From Streptomyces sp. NBS 14/10 (GTDB lineage: Bacteria; Actinomycetota; Actinomycetes; Streptomycetales; Streptomycetaceae), in NCBI RefSeq assembly GCF_002224125.1, contig NZ_NCSM01000004.1, forward strand, positions 1 to 64,000: a stretch of 64,000 nt of DNA. Reading direction: 5' to 3'. Shown here piece by piece: positions 17,210 to 26,407 of the stretch. Both the position numbers and the translations under genes were made by a program. Every line of letters starts with the position of its first letter. Within the stretch, counting starts at the first letter, position 1. The notes below the pieces were generated by a model. The model searched no databases. It saw only the letters and a program-made list of their open reading frames with translations, and was not told the DNA's origin.

Positions 17210-20200
17210 TCAGGAGGAGGCCGGCGATTCCGCCGAGGTCGGCGATTCGGCGGCGCTCAGGACGGCCTGTGCCGTGACGAGCGGACGGGTACGCGGGAAG
17301 TAGTGGCCGCCGTCGGCGAGTTCGCGCAGCTCGACCCGCTCGGCGAGGAGCCGCCAGTCGCGGTACCGGTCGCGGTAGCCCGCCGTGCTCGGGTCGTCGG
17401 CGGCGATGATGACGGTGACCGGCGCGGAGAGCTTCGCGGTCGGCGGGGTCTCCAGGGCGTCGGTGAAATAGCGGTGTGCGGCCACGCAGTCGTGCCGGTA
17501 GGCGGCACCGATGCGCTCGGCGTGCCGCTCGTTGAGCTCGGCGAGTTCGGTGTAGCCGCCGTGCGCGCTCAGCCGCGCGGCGATCTCGGCGTCGGTCTGC
17601 CCCGTCAGCTCGCCGATGGCGGCGCTCCGGTCGGTGGCCGTGCCGAGCAGCTGCGCGCCGAGGAACACACGGGGGACCTCCACCCCGCGCTCCCCGAGTT
17701 TCCTCGCCGTCTCCACGGCCGGCGCGGCGCCCGAGGAGTGGCCCCACAGCATGACCCTGCGCAGGCCGTGCCCGGTGATCTCGGCGACGACCTGCTCCAC
17801 CACCCGCGCCATCGGCGCGAACGGCTCGCCCTGGGCGGCCAGATCGTGACCGGGCAGGTCGACGCCGTAGACCGCGGGCCCGCGGCCCGCCAGGGCGTCG
17901 GCCATCGGACGGAAGTTCACCGCGTTGCCGCCCGCGTAGGGGAAGCACACCAGGGCACACTCCGGGGCGCCGTCCGACCCCGCCGGTGGCCGGTCCGACA
18001 GGGGCTGGAGCAGCCCCGGGCGCGGCCGGGACGTGCCGTCGAGGAGTGCGGCGAGGTCGGCGAGCACCGGATGGCGTGTGATGTCCTTGAGGGACACCGC
18101 GCGGCCCAATGCGATGGTGAGTTTCACGGCCGACAGCGAGGTGCCGCCGGAGTCGAAGAAGTGGTCCTGCCGGCCGATCCGGTGCCGGGGAACGCCCAGC
18201 AACTCGGCCCAGGCAGCGGCCAGCCTCCGCTCGGTCGGGGTGCGCGGGGCGTGGTGCTGCGCTCCGGCGGCCTCGCCCGTCCCCGCGGGTGTGGTCTGCT
18301 CGGCCGGCGGGGCCTGTTCGGCCAGCGCGGTCAGCGCCTTACGGTCGATCTTGCCGTTGGCGGTCAGGGGCAGATCGTGCTGCCAGTGAAAGGCCGCGGG
18401 GACCATATAGACGGGCAGCGCGGCGCCCAGCGCCTCGCGCAGTACGTCCGCCTCCTGCCGCCGGCCGCTGTAGAAGGCGATCAGGTGTGTGCTGTGGTCC
18501 GGCCGCTCGGCCACGACCACGGCGGCGTTCCGTACCCCGGGCGCCCGCAGCAGAGTGTTCTCGATCTCGCCGATCTCGATACGGAAGCCACGGATCTTGA
18601 CCTGGTTGTCCCGGCGGCCAAGGAACTCCAGCTTGCCGCCGGGATGCCAGCGCCCCCAGTCACCCCCCAGATACAGCCGCTCACCCGGCCGGTGCGGATC
18701 GTCCCGATAGGCCTCACGGGTCCGCTCGGGGTCATTGACATACCCCCGCCCCACGCACACCCCGGAGAACGCGATCAGCCCCGGGGCGCCCAGCGGCACC
18801 AGCGACAGACGCTCGTCGACGACATAGACATGCACGTTGCTGACCGCACGGCCCAACAGCACCCGCTCCGGCACCCCGTCCATGACCTCGTGGTTGGTGT
18901 CGTCCGAGGTTTCGGTCAGCCCATAGGCGTTGACCAGTTTGATCCTCGGCTGGATGGCGAACCAGCGCTGGACCAGCTCCCGCTGCAACGCCTCACCGGT
19001 CACCGAGACACATCTCAGATCGGGCAGTTGGCGGGGATACCGCTCCAGGTACGACACCACCACCTCCAGATAGGAGGGCACGACCTGCACCACGGTGGCC
19101 CGGCCACGCACCAGCGTGTCGACGAAGCGCTCCGCGTCCACGACCACCTCTTGGCCGATCAGCAGCGTCCGCCCGCCCACCAGCAGCGCGGCCAGCAACT
19201 GCCACAGCGAGATGTCGAAACACTGCGGGGCCGTCTGCGCCACCACCCGCCCCTGACCGATCCCCAGGTCATCGATCTTGGCGTAGAGGTGGTTGAGCAT
19301 GCCCGCGTGCTCGCACATCGCCCCCTTCGGTTCGCCGGTGGAGCCGGAGGTGAAGTAGATGTAGGCCAGCTGATCGGCCGCGATGTCCACCCCGACGTCG
19401 GTGTCGGCGTGCTGTTCCGCGTACGCCGCCTCGACCAGCACCTTCTGCACACCCGGCAGCGTGGCCAGGGCCTGATCGAGGGTGTGTGCGCTGCCGGATT
19501 CGGTGAGTACGAGTCGGCACTCGGCACGCGACAACGTGGCCGCGATACGACCGGCGGGGAAGTGGGGCTCGATCGGCAGATACACGCCCCCGGCCTTGAA
19601 CACCGCCAACACCGCGGCCAGCCAGTCGAGGCCGCGTTCGGTGACCACCCCCACCACCGCTTCCCGGTCAAGACCCCGCGCCAGCAGCGCCCGCGCCAGC
19701 CGGTTCGCGCGCGCGTTCAGCTCCCCGTACGTCCACCGGCGATCGCCGTGCACCGCTGCCACGGCCTCGGGATGCGCCCGCGCCCGCTGCTCGAACAGCT
19801 CATGCGCGCGCCCCTGCGGCAGCATCCGGCGGGGTCCGGCAAGACCTTCGAGCTGATGGCGCACCTCCTGGGCCGACAGCAGACTCTGCCGCGCGTGCTC
19901 AGCCTCCGCATCCGCCGCCATCAGGCCCAGCGCGGCCAGGTGGTAGCCGCCGACGCGGGCCGCGTATTCGCCGTCGATCACCTCGGTGCGATACCGCAGC
20001 CGCGCCACCAGCCGCCCGCCCCGATCACACCAACACCAGCCCACCCCCAGCACCACGCCGTCGGCCAGCCCGCGCTCGGCGCCCGCCGGGTCGAACACGA
20101 CCTCGTAACCCGCCGCCTCCGGCTCCCGCCGAGGCTCACCGGCCGTGAACTCCCCGTGTGCCGCCGGCTCGGCCACGGCGCGATGAGCGCTCAGCACCAG

Positions 20201-20524
20201 TGCGCGCCACGACTCGGGTGCGACGGTCAGCCGGCACGGCAGCGGAGGGTCCGTCGTGTCGGCGGCATAGCCCGTCACCACCTCCTGCTCACCCGACAGC
20301 GCGGACAGCACCTTGGCGTGCGCGGCCAACAGCACCGCGCTCACCGGCACCCCCAAGTCCCGTGCCAGTTCACGCACCCCCTCCACCACATCGCCGGGCA
20401 CCGCCACTTCGTACTCGGCCACGCCCGCCACCGGCTCCCGGGTCCACCGCGGAACCACGGGGAATCCACCAGCGGTCGGCACACCGCTCACACACTCCTG
20501 ATCCGCTTCCACGCGTGCTCCCAT
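17210..20524 (-). CDS. NRPS A-T-TE with truncated C-like N-terminus
   Basis: About 1104 aa. Residues 1-200 resemble the C-terminal part of a condensation domain but lack HHxxxDG. An adenylation domain follows (YFTSGSTGEPKG; NAYGLTETS; atypical A7 YLGGDWGRW; QVKIRGFRIEIGEIE; NGKIDRKAL), then a carrier (DSGGTSLSA) and a thioesterase (FPYAGGN, GHSSG nucleophile elbow). My hand-read pocket code is D-I-W-Q-S-T-A-D-D-K; I recognise no firm match, and Dap is inferred only from SbnA/SbnB. The start ATG 20524 follows a G-rich SD; no stop separates it from upstream sequence, but upstream codons overlap the preceding gene. It starts 17 bp after that gene. Confidence 0.9.
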   Translation of the reverse strand: MGARVEADQECVSGVPTAGGFPVVPRWTREPVAGVAEYEVAVPGDVVEGVRELARDLGVPVSAVLLAAHAKVLSALSGEQEVVTGYAADTTDPPLPCRLTVAPESWRALVLSAHRAVAEPAAHGEFTAGEPRREPEAAGYEVVFDPAGAERGLADGVVLGVGWCWCDRGGRLVARLRYRTEVIDGEYAARVGGYHLAALGLMAADAEAEHARQSLLSAQEVRHQLEGLAGPRRMLPQGRAHELFEQRARAHPEAVAAVHGDRRWTYGELNARANRLARALLARGLDREAVVGVVTERGLDWLAAVLAVFKAGGVYLPIEPHFPAGRIAATLSRAECRLVLTESGSAHTLDQALATLPGVQKVLVEAAYAEQHADTDVGVDIAADQLAYIYFTSGSTGEPKGAMCEHAGMLNHLYAKIDDLGIGQGRVVAQTAPQCFDISLWQLLAALLVGGRTLLIGQEVVVDAERFVDTLVRGRATVVQVVPSYLEVVVSYLERYPRQLPDLRCVSVTGEALQRELVQRWFAIQPRIKLVNAYGLTETSDDTNHEVMDGVPERVLLGRAVSNVHVYVVDERLSLVPLGAPGLIAFSGVCVGRGYVNDPERTREAYRDDPHRPGERLYLGGDWGRWHPGGKLEFLGRRDNQVKIRGFRIEIGEIENTLLRAPGVRNAAVVVAERPDHSTHLIAFYSGRRQEADVLREALGAALPVYMVPAAFHWQHDLPLTANGKIDRKALTALAEQAPPAEQTTPAGTGEAAGAQHHAPRTPTERRLAAAWAELLGVPRHRIGRQDHFFDSGGTSLSAVKLTIALGRAVSLKDITRHPVLADLAALLDGTSRPRPGLLQPLSDRPPAGSDGAPECALVCFPYAGGNAVNFRPMADALAGRGPAVYGVDLPGHDLAAQGEPFAPMARVVEQVVAEITGHGLRRVMLWGHSSGAAPAVETARKLGERGVEVPRVFLGAQLLGTATDRSAAIGELTGQTDAEIAARLSAHGGYTELAELNERHAERIGAAYRHDCVAAHRYFTDALETPPTAKLSAPVTVIIAADDPSTAGYRDRYRDWRLLAERVELRELADGGHYFPRTRPLVTAQAVLSAAESPTSAESPASS

Positions 20525-20541
20525 CGAATGGCCCCCCTTCC

Positions 20542-23094
20542 TCACATCGCCGTGGATCCGGCGTGGTTCGCCACCGGCAGCTCCGTGGCGGGGTTTCCTC
20601 CCCACTGTGCGTTCGGGGGGACTTCCTCGCCTTTCATGAGGAAGGAATCGGGTGCCAGCACCACGCCGTCGCCCAACGTCACGCCGTAGTGCACATGGGT
20701 GCCGACCCCGAGGGTGCAGTCGGCACCGAGCGTGGTGCGGTCGGACTTGAAGGTGCCGTCCTCCTGCGAGTGGCACTGGATCTTGCTCCCGATGTTCAGG
20801 GTGCAGTCGTCCCCGACGGCGGTGAGTGTCCGCTCGGTCATATAGCAGCCGTCGTCGAAGACCCTGCTGCCGATGCGCACTCCCAGCAGCCGCCAGATCA
20901 GATTCTTGAAGGGGGTTCCGTTGAAAAGGTCGAGGTGTTCGTCCGGCACCTTCCACAGCCGTTCGTGCCACCAGAAGTACGGGTCGTAGATGGAGCACAG
21001 CCGCGGGCGCAGCGCGCGGAATGCCGCCACGCCGCGCTCCACGAGGGCGTAGTAGAGGGCGGTGAAGGCGAGCGTGAGAGCCAGATACGCGGCGATCACC
21101 ACATGCCCGAGCTCACCGTAGAGGCTGATCGAGGCGAGACCGAGCGCCGTGAGCACAAAGGCGTGCAGCCACCGTACGAGCAGGAAGAAAATCATGGAGC
21201 GGGCGTTGTAGCGGTTCTTCGCGGCGAGCCTGCGGCGCAGTTCCTCCCCGTCCCTGAGGTGGTCGAATCGGGAGTCGCGCTCCACCGACCGGGGAATCTC
21301 GAAACAGGGCGAGCCGAGCAGTCCCACCCCTTCGCGGAGCTCACCGTCGAGGGGGACCATCACCTTCGTCGCGAGCAGGCAGTTGTCACCCGTCCTGGCC
21401 CCGACGGGATAGGCGATGTTGTTGCCGAGGAAGTTATGCGCTCCGATCGACGCTCGGGACACCCGGAAGGATGTGCTCGAGAATTCCGCGTTGAGGAGGG
21501 AGAGGCCGTCGGCCACCATCGTTCCGCTGCCCACGGAGACCAGATACGGGGTCTCGTGCCGCACCTCCGTGCCGAAGTTGGACCCCGTCTGCTCGACCCG
21601 GGACAAGTCGTATCCGAGAGCGCGGAGATAGTGGACGATATAGGAGCTGTCGCCGAAGAACCATGTGAAGAACTTCAAGTTCGTCATGCCGGCAATCGCC
21701 CGGTGCGCCGCGTAGTGGAAGCCGTAGAGCGGGTAGACCTTGTCGGGCTTGATGAACAGATTCAGCAGGCGCGGAACGGTGCATACGACGGCGAGGCCCA
21801 CGACGACGAAGCCGAAGAACAGCACGGAGGACATGAGCAGCGCATCGATGAGGAAATTCGACGAGGTGATTCCGGCCGCCCCCGCGTCCGCTCGCTCGCC
21901 GAGCGCCGGAATCGCCTGGAACAGCATGTATATGCCGCCGACGGTCAGCGGTAGATACAGCAGGAACAGCTGAAGCAGGGTGGCGAGGCCGAAGCGGAAC
22001 CGGCGCGACGTACCGCACCGGGCGGGTCCGACCCTCATATGGTCGATCTGTGTCGGCTGGGCCGGTGACCCGTGATGGCGCTCGCCGTCCGGGACCACCT
22101 GACCGCGGTAGAGGGCGGATGAGTGGCCGAGCTGCGCTCCATCGCCCATCGAGGTGTCGATGTCGAGCACGGTCTTCTCACCGATGAACACATCCCGACC
22201 GAGGGTGACCCGGCCGGTCTGGATGTGTCCGGCGTGCGCCCGGTAGCAGAGGAAGAACGCATCCTTGCGGATCACCGTGCCGGCCCCGACCGTGAGCAGA
22301 TCGGTGCAGACGGGGATGGAGTGGGAGAGGATGGTGACTCCCTTGCCGATCCGCGCGCCGAGCGCCCGCAGGTACAGCACATACAGCGGATTGCCGATGA
22401 AGAAGTGCATCGGATTGGCGTGGAGCAGCGCTTTGACGATCCAAAAGCGCACATAGGTCAGGCCCCAGACCGGGAACTCGCGGCTCTTCCAGCGGCCGAT
22501 GAGGATCCATTTGGCGGCGATCGGGAAGGTGCACAGAACGACGAAGCCGATGCCGCCGAACAGAACCGACCGAAGATAGGTGTCGACCAGACCCGAGCCG
22601 TCGGCGACCCATTCATAGCCTCGGGCCGCGACGAGTCCGGTGACGGTGGAATAGCCCAGGAAAACCAGCAACTGGAGTGTTCCGCACAGTACGTAATCCA
22701 GCGTGCGCGCCGATGCCTTCCGCGTCGGCGGTACCGTCTGCGTCGGTGCCGGTGAATCGACAGCGGTAGCGGCAGCGGCAGCGGCGGCGGTGTGCGCGAC
22801 AGCCGCCGCCAGGCTCTGGATCGTGGGGTGTCGATAGATGTCCTTCATCGACACGGACGGCAGGTCCGGTCTCTTTCTGACCCGTGCGCAGAACTGGGCC
22901 ATGACCAAGGAGTTCGCGCCGAGATCGGTGAAGAAATGGCCGGCGGTCGAAACGTGTTCCGCGGATACGACCTCGGCCAGTACTTCGGCGAGTTTCCTCT
23001 CGATGTCCGTCCCCGCCGGTTCTACACCGACGCGTCCGTCGATCGCGGGTTCGTCCGGCTCCGATATCAAGACTTCAGCGGACTTCTCAGCCAT
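20542..23094 (-). CDS. Pls/PosA-type carrier-membrane-LbH protein lacking an A domain
   Basis: 850 aa. Residues about 30-100 are a carrier domain (TDLGANSLVM, phosphopantetheine Ser62). The rest alternates membrane segments (about 130-160, 175-200, 365-395, 410-440, 640-700) with three soluble left-handed-beta-helix-like regions (about 240-345, 480-610, 735-845; repeats such as IGKGVTI, VGAGTVI, LGADCTLGVGTHVHYGVTLG). This is the architecture of the C-terminal half of epsilon-poly-lysine synthetase (Pls) and poly-Dap synthetase, where three tandem domains link monomers. Those enzymes carry a fused N-terminal A domain; here it is absent. AAGGAG lies 5 nt before the ATG. First gene of the operon. 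Confidence 0.9.
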   Translation of the reverse strand: MAEKSAEVLISEPDEPAIDGRVGVEPAGTDIERKLAEVLAEVVSAEHVSTAGHFFTDLGANSLVMAQFCARVRKRPDLPSVSMKDIYRHPTIQSLAAAVAHTAAAAAAATAVDSPAPTQTVPPTRKASARTLDYVLCGTLQLLVFLGYSTVTGLVAARGYEWVADGSGLVDTYLRSVLFGGIGFVVLCTFPIAAKWILIGRWKSREFPVWGLTYVRFWIVKALLHANPMHFFIGNPLYVLYLRALGARIGKGVTILSHSIPVCTDLLTVGAGTVIRKDAFFLCYRAHAGHIQTGRVTLGRDVFIGEKTVLDIDTSMGDGAQLGHSSALYRGQVVPDGERHHGSPAQPTQIDHMRVGPARCGTSRRFRFGLATLLQLFLLYLPLTVGGIYMLFQAIPALGERADAGAAGITSSNFLIDALLMSSVLFFGFVVVGLAVVCTVPRLLNLFIKPDKVYPLYGFHYAAHRAIAGMTNLKFFTWFFGDSSYIVHYLRALGYDLSRVEQTGSNFGTEVRHETPYLVSVGSGTMVADGLSLLNAEFSSTSFRVSRASIGAHNFLGNNIAYPVGARTGDNCLLATKVMVPLDGELREGVGLLGSPCFEIPRSVERDSRFDHLRDGEELRRRLAAKNRYNARSMIFFLLVRWLHAFVLTALGLASISLYGELGHVVIAAYLALTLAFTALYYALVERGVAAFRALRPRLCSIYDPYFWWHERLWKVPDEHLDLFNGTPFKNLIWRLLGVRIGSRVFDDGCYMTERTLTAVGDDCTLNIGSKIQCHSQEDGTFKSDRTTLGADCTLGVGTHVHYGVTLGDGVVLAPDSFLMKGEEVPPNAQWGGNPATELPVANHAGSTAM

Positions 23095-23244
23095 TCGAGC
23101 TCCTTGAGGAAGTTTCGATGACCACCGGTCACTGGGTGCCGCTCGGACTCGATCGCGATGACACGACAGTAATGTTCGGCGGCCCGGTGTTCCTCGATTT
23201 CCTCCACCGACCGGGTGAGGAGCCCTTGTTCTGCGGCCTGTTGG

Positions 23245-25887
23245 TTATCTGCCGGCTACCCGTCGGCCCGTCGGCGGCTGGTGTCGGAGCAGTGTCGCCG
23301 TGAAGCTCCGTCCGTAGGAGTGGCGGGTGGCGACGCGGATCCGGGTGCCGCCGGGGAGGCGGTCGACCCGTACGCCCTCGTCCACCGAGCCGGCCCGCAG
23401 GGCGCGGCCCCGGATGACGACCGAGACCGTGTCGCGCTCGGTGGTCGGGTCGGCCACCGCCACCGATACGGTCCCGTCGCGCCCCTCGCGGAGGATCACC
23501 GACGCCGGGCCGTCGATCGACAGACGTCCGGCGTGGTGGTGGCCGGGGGCGAAGACGTTGGCGGCGGTCAGGCCGAGGCCCTTGTGCCGCACCGCCTGGA
23601 CGCGCGCGGTGTTGGCCAGCACGGACACCGGCCCGCCGGCGTACGCCATCAGCTGCCGGTCGGACGCGTTCGGAACGAGGGCGTAGGCCATCGAGGTGGC
23701 CGGCGCGCCGGCCGGCTGTTCGACGGAGACGGAGAAGACCTGCTTGGTCACCATGGTGTCCGGGTTGGACACGCGGACGGCGCGGCGGCTGCGGGTGACC
23801 GTTTCGAGCGCCACGGTGGGCCGCCGCCCGTCCAGGAACACATAGCCGACCGCGGTGCCCTGGCCCGCGTCGGCGTAGCGCAGCCAGGCCAGCGGGGCGG
23901 TGCCGGTGCCGGACCAGGGCGTGCCGTCGCGCAGCCGCCCGGTGAGGGTGACGGTGTCCGCCGGCTGGGCCAGGCGGCTGACGCGGCTGTCCAGGGTCGT
24001 TGTCACCGCGCGACCCGCCGGGTCGCCCACGCCCGCGGCGAGGACGACGATCTCGTCGTCGAGCATGAACCACGACTTGGTGGCGCGGGCGTTGCGGTAG
24101 GCGACGAAGTCGTCTGGCAGGGTGCCGGCCTGCTGGGCGGCGTACGCGACGTCGTCGGCCTGGACGAGCCCGGCCGCGCCGTACGCGCCGAGGCAGGCGC
24201 CGCCGGAGAGTCCGCCCGCGCCGCGGGGGAAGTAGACGTAGGTGTTCTGCGACTCGGAGGAGGAGGTGAAGCCGCGCTCCGGGTTGTCGTACCACAGACC
24301 GCCGTAGAGCTCGGGGACCGTACGGCGGGTCTCCACGGGGGCGGTGACGCCGGCCAGGCGGTAGGGCGAGACCGTGGTGAAGTAGTCGACGCCGAAGGCC
24401 TGGGTCTGGTCCTGGCCGGAGAGGTACAGGTAGTGGGCCCCGTCGCCCTGGAACCAGGGCATCAGGTTCTCGCCGTTCATGTACTCGTACTTGCTGATCC
24501 TCGGTGAGCTGCGGGCCAGCGCGAAGGCGTAGCCGGGGCGCCGGTGGACGGTCTTGTCCATCGCGTTGAACGCGACGTGGCGCTCGGCCGGGTTGAGGTC
24601 CTTCGCGGGGATCCCGGTGTCGGCGAGGATGTCGGCGTAGCGGGCGACGCTGACGGGGGACAGGAAGCGCCCCGGGTCGAGGGTAGCCCGGGAGCTCTGC
24701 CGGACGAACTTGACGTAGCCCTTGAGGGCGGTGGCGTCGGCCCCGGTCGCATAGCCGGACAGGTCGACGACGGCCTCGACGACCTCCGCGACATCGGTGT
24801 ATCCCGTGGTCGTGCTGCGGGACACCCCGCGGCCCTTGACGATCTCCATCATCCAGCCCTCGAACACCAGCGGCGCGAAGCCGCGCACCACCCAGTCGCG
24901 CACGGCGCCGACGCGGTCCTGGCCCTGGGCGTAGCCGGTGCCTTCGAGGATCTTGATGGCCTGGACCATGCGGGTGAGCAGGCCCTTGCCGTAGGAGCCG
25001 GTGTAGGCGACGGAGGCGTGCTGGATGAAGGAGCCGTCGGCGTAGAAGCCGTCGGTGACGTTGTGGCTGAGGCGGTACGGGTCGATGGTGGCGAGGACGG
25101 TCAGCTGGTCGGCGACCGCCTTGGTGATACGGGCCTCGTCGCCGAGCACGGCGCCTTGGAGGATCCGGTTGGTGGTGATGTCGGCGAGGTTGGCGCCGGT
25201 GTGGAAGCGGGAGTCGAGGTCGACGTCGCCGGCCTTGCCGTTGCGGAGGTAGGCGTCCATCGAGGCGACGCAGGTGGCGGTCAGGTCGGGGCGGTACGCG
25301 GTGAGCTCGTCCTTCAGCAGGACGAGGGTCCGGGTCAGCTGGGAGGAGATGCCGATCTCCCAGTTGAACCAGTTGCCGTAATAGCCCTTCGACTGGTCGC
25401 CGTAGTAGTCGTCGTGGAGCCGGACCAGACCGTCGATGACCCGCCGCGACACGGCCGTGTCACCGCCCGGGGCCGCGCCGCCGGGGGCGCGGGTGGCGAG
25501 GGCGATCTCGTACAGGTACTGGAAGGACGTCGTCAGATTGGTGTCACTGCTCCCCAGCGGAAGGCCGCGGAACAGCTCGCCCTGCCCGGCACCGTCCAGA
25601 GCGGCCAGCCGGGCCTTGGCCGTGGAGGCGATGGCGGCGAGCTTGGCGGCGACCTCCGGCCGGGCGTTGGAGTCGGCGGTGCCGGCGAGGACGGCGACGG
25701 TGTTGCCGATCAGCGTCGCCTGGTCCTCGGCGGCCTCGGCGGGTGTCGCTTCCCGCGGCGCCTGGGACCAGGCCCGCTGCGGCGGCGCCACCGCCGACAG
25801 GGTCGCCGCCGGGACGATCGACAACAGGGCACGACGTGTCATCCGCACGGGACGCTCCAGGGGTTGGCCGGAAAGCGCTCGGCGCAT
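23245..25887 (-). CDS. polysaccharide lyase family 8 (hyaluronate/xanthan lyase-like), secreted
   Basis: About 880 aa with a twin-arginine signal (TRRALLSIVPAATLSAV, cleavage near AWSQA). ATG 25842, directly at MTRRALL, is an alternative start. The catalytic barrel carries the PL8 residues: Asn in YGNWFNWEIGISSQL, and His and Tyr in DGFYADGSFIQHASVAYTGSYG. Beta-sandwich domains follow (residues about 400-750) and a C-terminal domain. It degrades uronic-acid polysaccharides by beta-elimination outside the cell. It follows the Dap operon on the same strand but is functionally unrelated and starts its own unit. Confidence 0.9.
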   Translation of the reverse strand: MRRALSGQPLERPVRMTRRALLSIVPAATLSAVAPPQRAWSQAPREATPAEAAEDQATLIGNTVAVLAGTADSNARPEVAAKLAAIASTAKARLAALDGAGQGELFRGLPLGSSDTNLTTSFQYLYEIALATRAPGGAAPGGDTAVSRRVIDGLVRLHDDYYGDQSKGYYGNWFNWEIGISSQLTRTLVLLKDELTAYRPDLTATCVASMDAYLRNGKAGDVDLDSRFHTGANLADITTNRILQGAVLGDEARITKAVADQLTVLATIDPYRLSHNVTDGFYADGSFIQHASVAYTGSYGKGLLTRMVQAIKILEGTGYAQGQDRVGAVRDWVVRGFAPLVFEGWMMEIVKGRGVSRSTTTGYTDVAEVVEAVVDLSGYATGADATALKGYVKFVRQSSRATLDPGRFLSPVSVARYADILADTGIPAKDLNPAERHVAFNAMDKTVHRRPGYAFALARSSPRISKYEYMNGENLMPWFQGDGAHYLYLSGQDQTQAFGVDYFTTVSPYRLAGVTAPVETRRTVPELYGGLWYDNPERGFTSSSESQNTYVYFPRGAGGLSGGACLGAYGAAGLVQADDVAYAAQQAGTLPDDFVAYRNARATKSWFMLDDEIVVLAAGVGDPAGRAVTTTLDSRVSRLAQPADTVTLTGRLRDGTPWSGTGTAPLAWLRYADAGQGTAVGYVFLDGRRPTVALETVTRSRRAVRVSNPDTMVTKQVFSVSVEQPAGAPATSMAYALVPNASDRQLMAYAGGPVSVLANTARVQAVRHKGLGLTAANVFAPGHHHAGRLSIDGPASVILREGRDGTVSVAVADPTTERDTVSVVIRGRALRAGSVDEGVRVDRLPGGTRIRVATRHSYGRSFTATLLRHQPPTGRRVAGR

Positions 25888-25993
25888 TTAACCAACGGTG
25901 ACCTTCCCTGTCACCAGTCCGGGCGATGATTGCATCTTCATGCCGAAGACCCTCGGGATCGACCTCCGGCTCGGCCCCCGGGCCCGTCCCGGA

Positions 25994-26407
25994 TCAGACC
26001 TTGCGGTAGTCGTACGCCTCCTCCGCCGCCCGCGCGACCGCGTCCACGTCCGCACCCGCCGAGGCGGCGACGACCGCCGCCACCGCGCCCTCGACCAGCG
26101 GCGCGTCCACCAGCCGGGAGCCCGGGGGCAGCTCGTCGCCCTCGGCCAGCAGCGCCTTCACGGTCAGCACGGCGCTGCCCAGGTCCACCAGGACCGCCAC
26201 GCCCGCGCCCTGGTCGACCGCGTGAGCCGCCTCGGCGACCAGCTCCGGGCTGGTGCCGAGCCCGCCGTCCGGGGTGCCGCCGGCCGCGGTGACCGGCGCG
26301 GTGCTGCCGCCGCCGGCCAGCCCGGTGGCCAGCTGCGCCACCGACTCGGCGACGGCGGCGCTGTGCGACACCAGCACCACGCCGACCCGCTTCTCCGCGT
26401 CACTCAT
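25994..26407 (-). CDS. dhaM: dihydroxyacetone kinase phosphotransfer subunit DhaM
   Basis: EIIA-Man-like domain of 137 aa that passes phosphate from HPr to DhaL-ADP. It begins VGVVLVSHSAAVAESV, with the phospho-acceptor His in VSHS, and contains GVAVLVDLGSAVLT typical of DhaM. It is a stand-alone EIIA domain without the fused HPr/EI parts of the E. coli protein. Its ATG overlaps the dhaL stop by 4 bp. Last gene of dhaKLM. Confidence 0.92.
   Translation of the reverse strand: MSDAEKRVGVVLVSHSAAVAESVAQLATGLAGGGSTAPVTAAGGTPDGGLGTSPELVAEAAHAVDQGAGVAVLVDLGSAVLTVKALLAEGDELPPGSRLVDAPLVEGAVAAVVAASAGADVDAVARAAEEAYDYRKV

Noticed and set aside
14173..20524. Monobactam (sulfazecin-like) beta-lactam pathway
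   Set aside because: Dap supply, an A-T-TE module and a TauD-like oxygenase fit partly, but no sulfotransferase is visible and the thioesterase elbow is an ordinary GHSSG. Kept only as a competing hypothesis.
17030..20689. 1219-codon plus-strand open frame opposite the A-T-TE gene
   Set aside because: It is the antisense shadow of a clear NRPS. Its translation is Arg/Gly/Gln/His-rich with no domain, as expected for high-GC complements.
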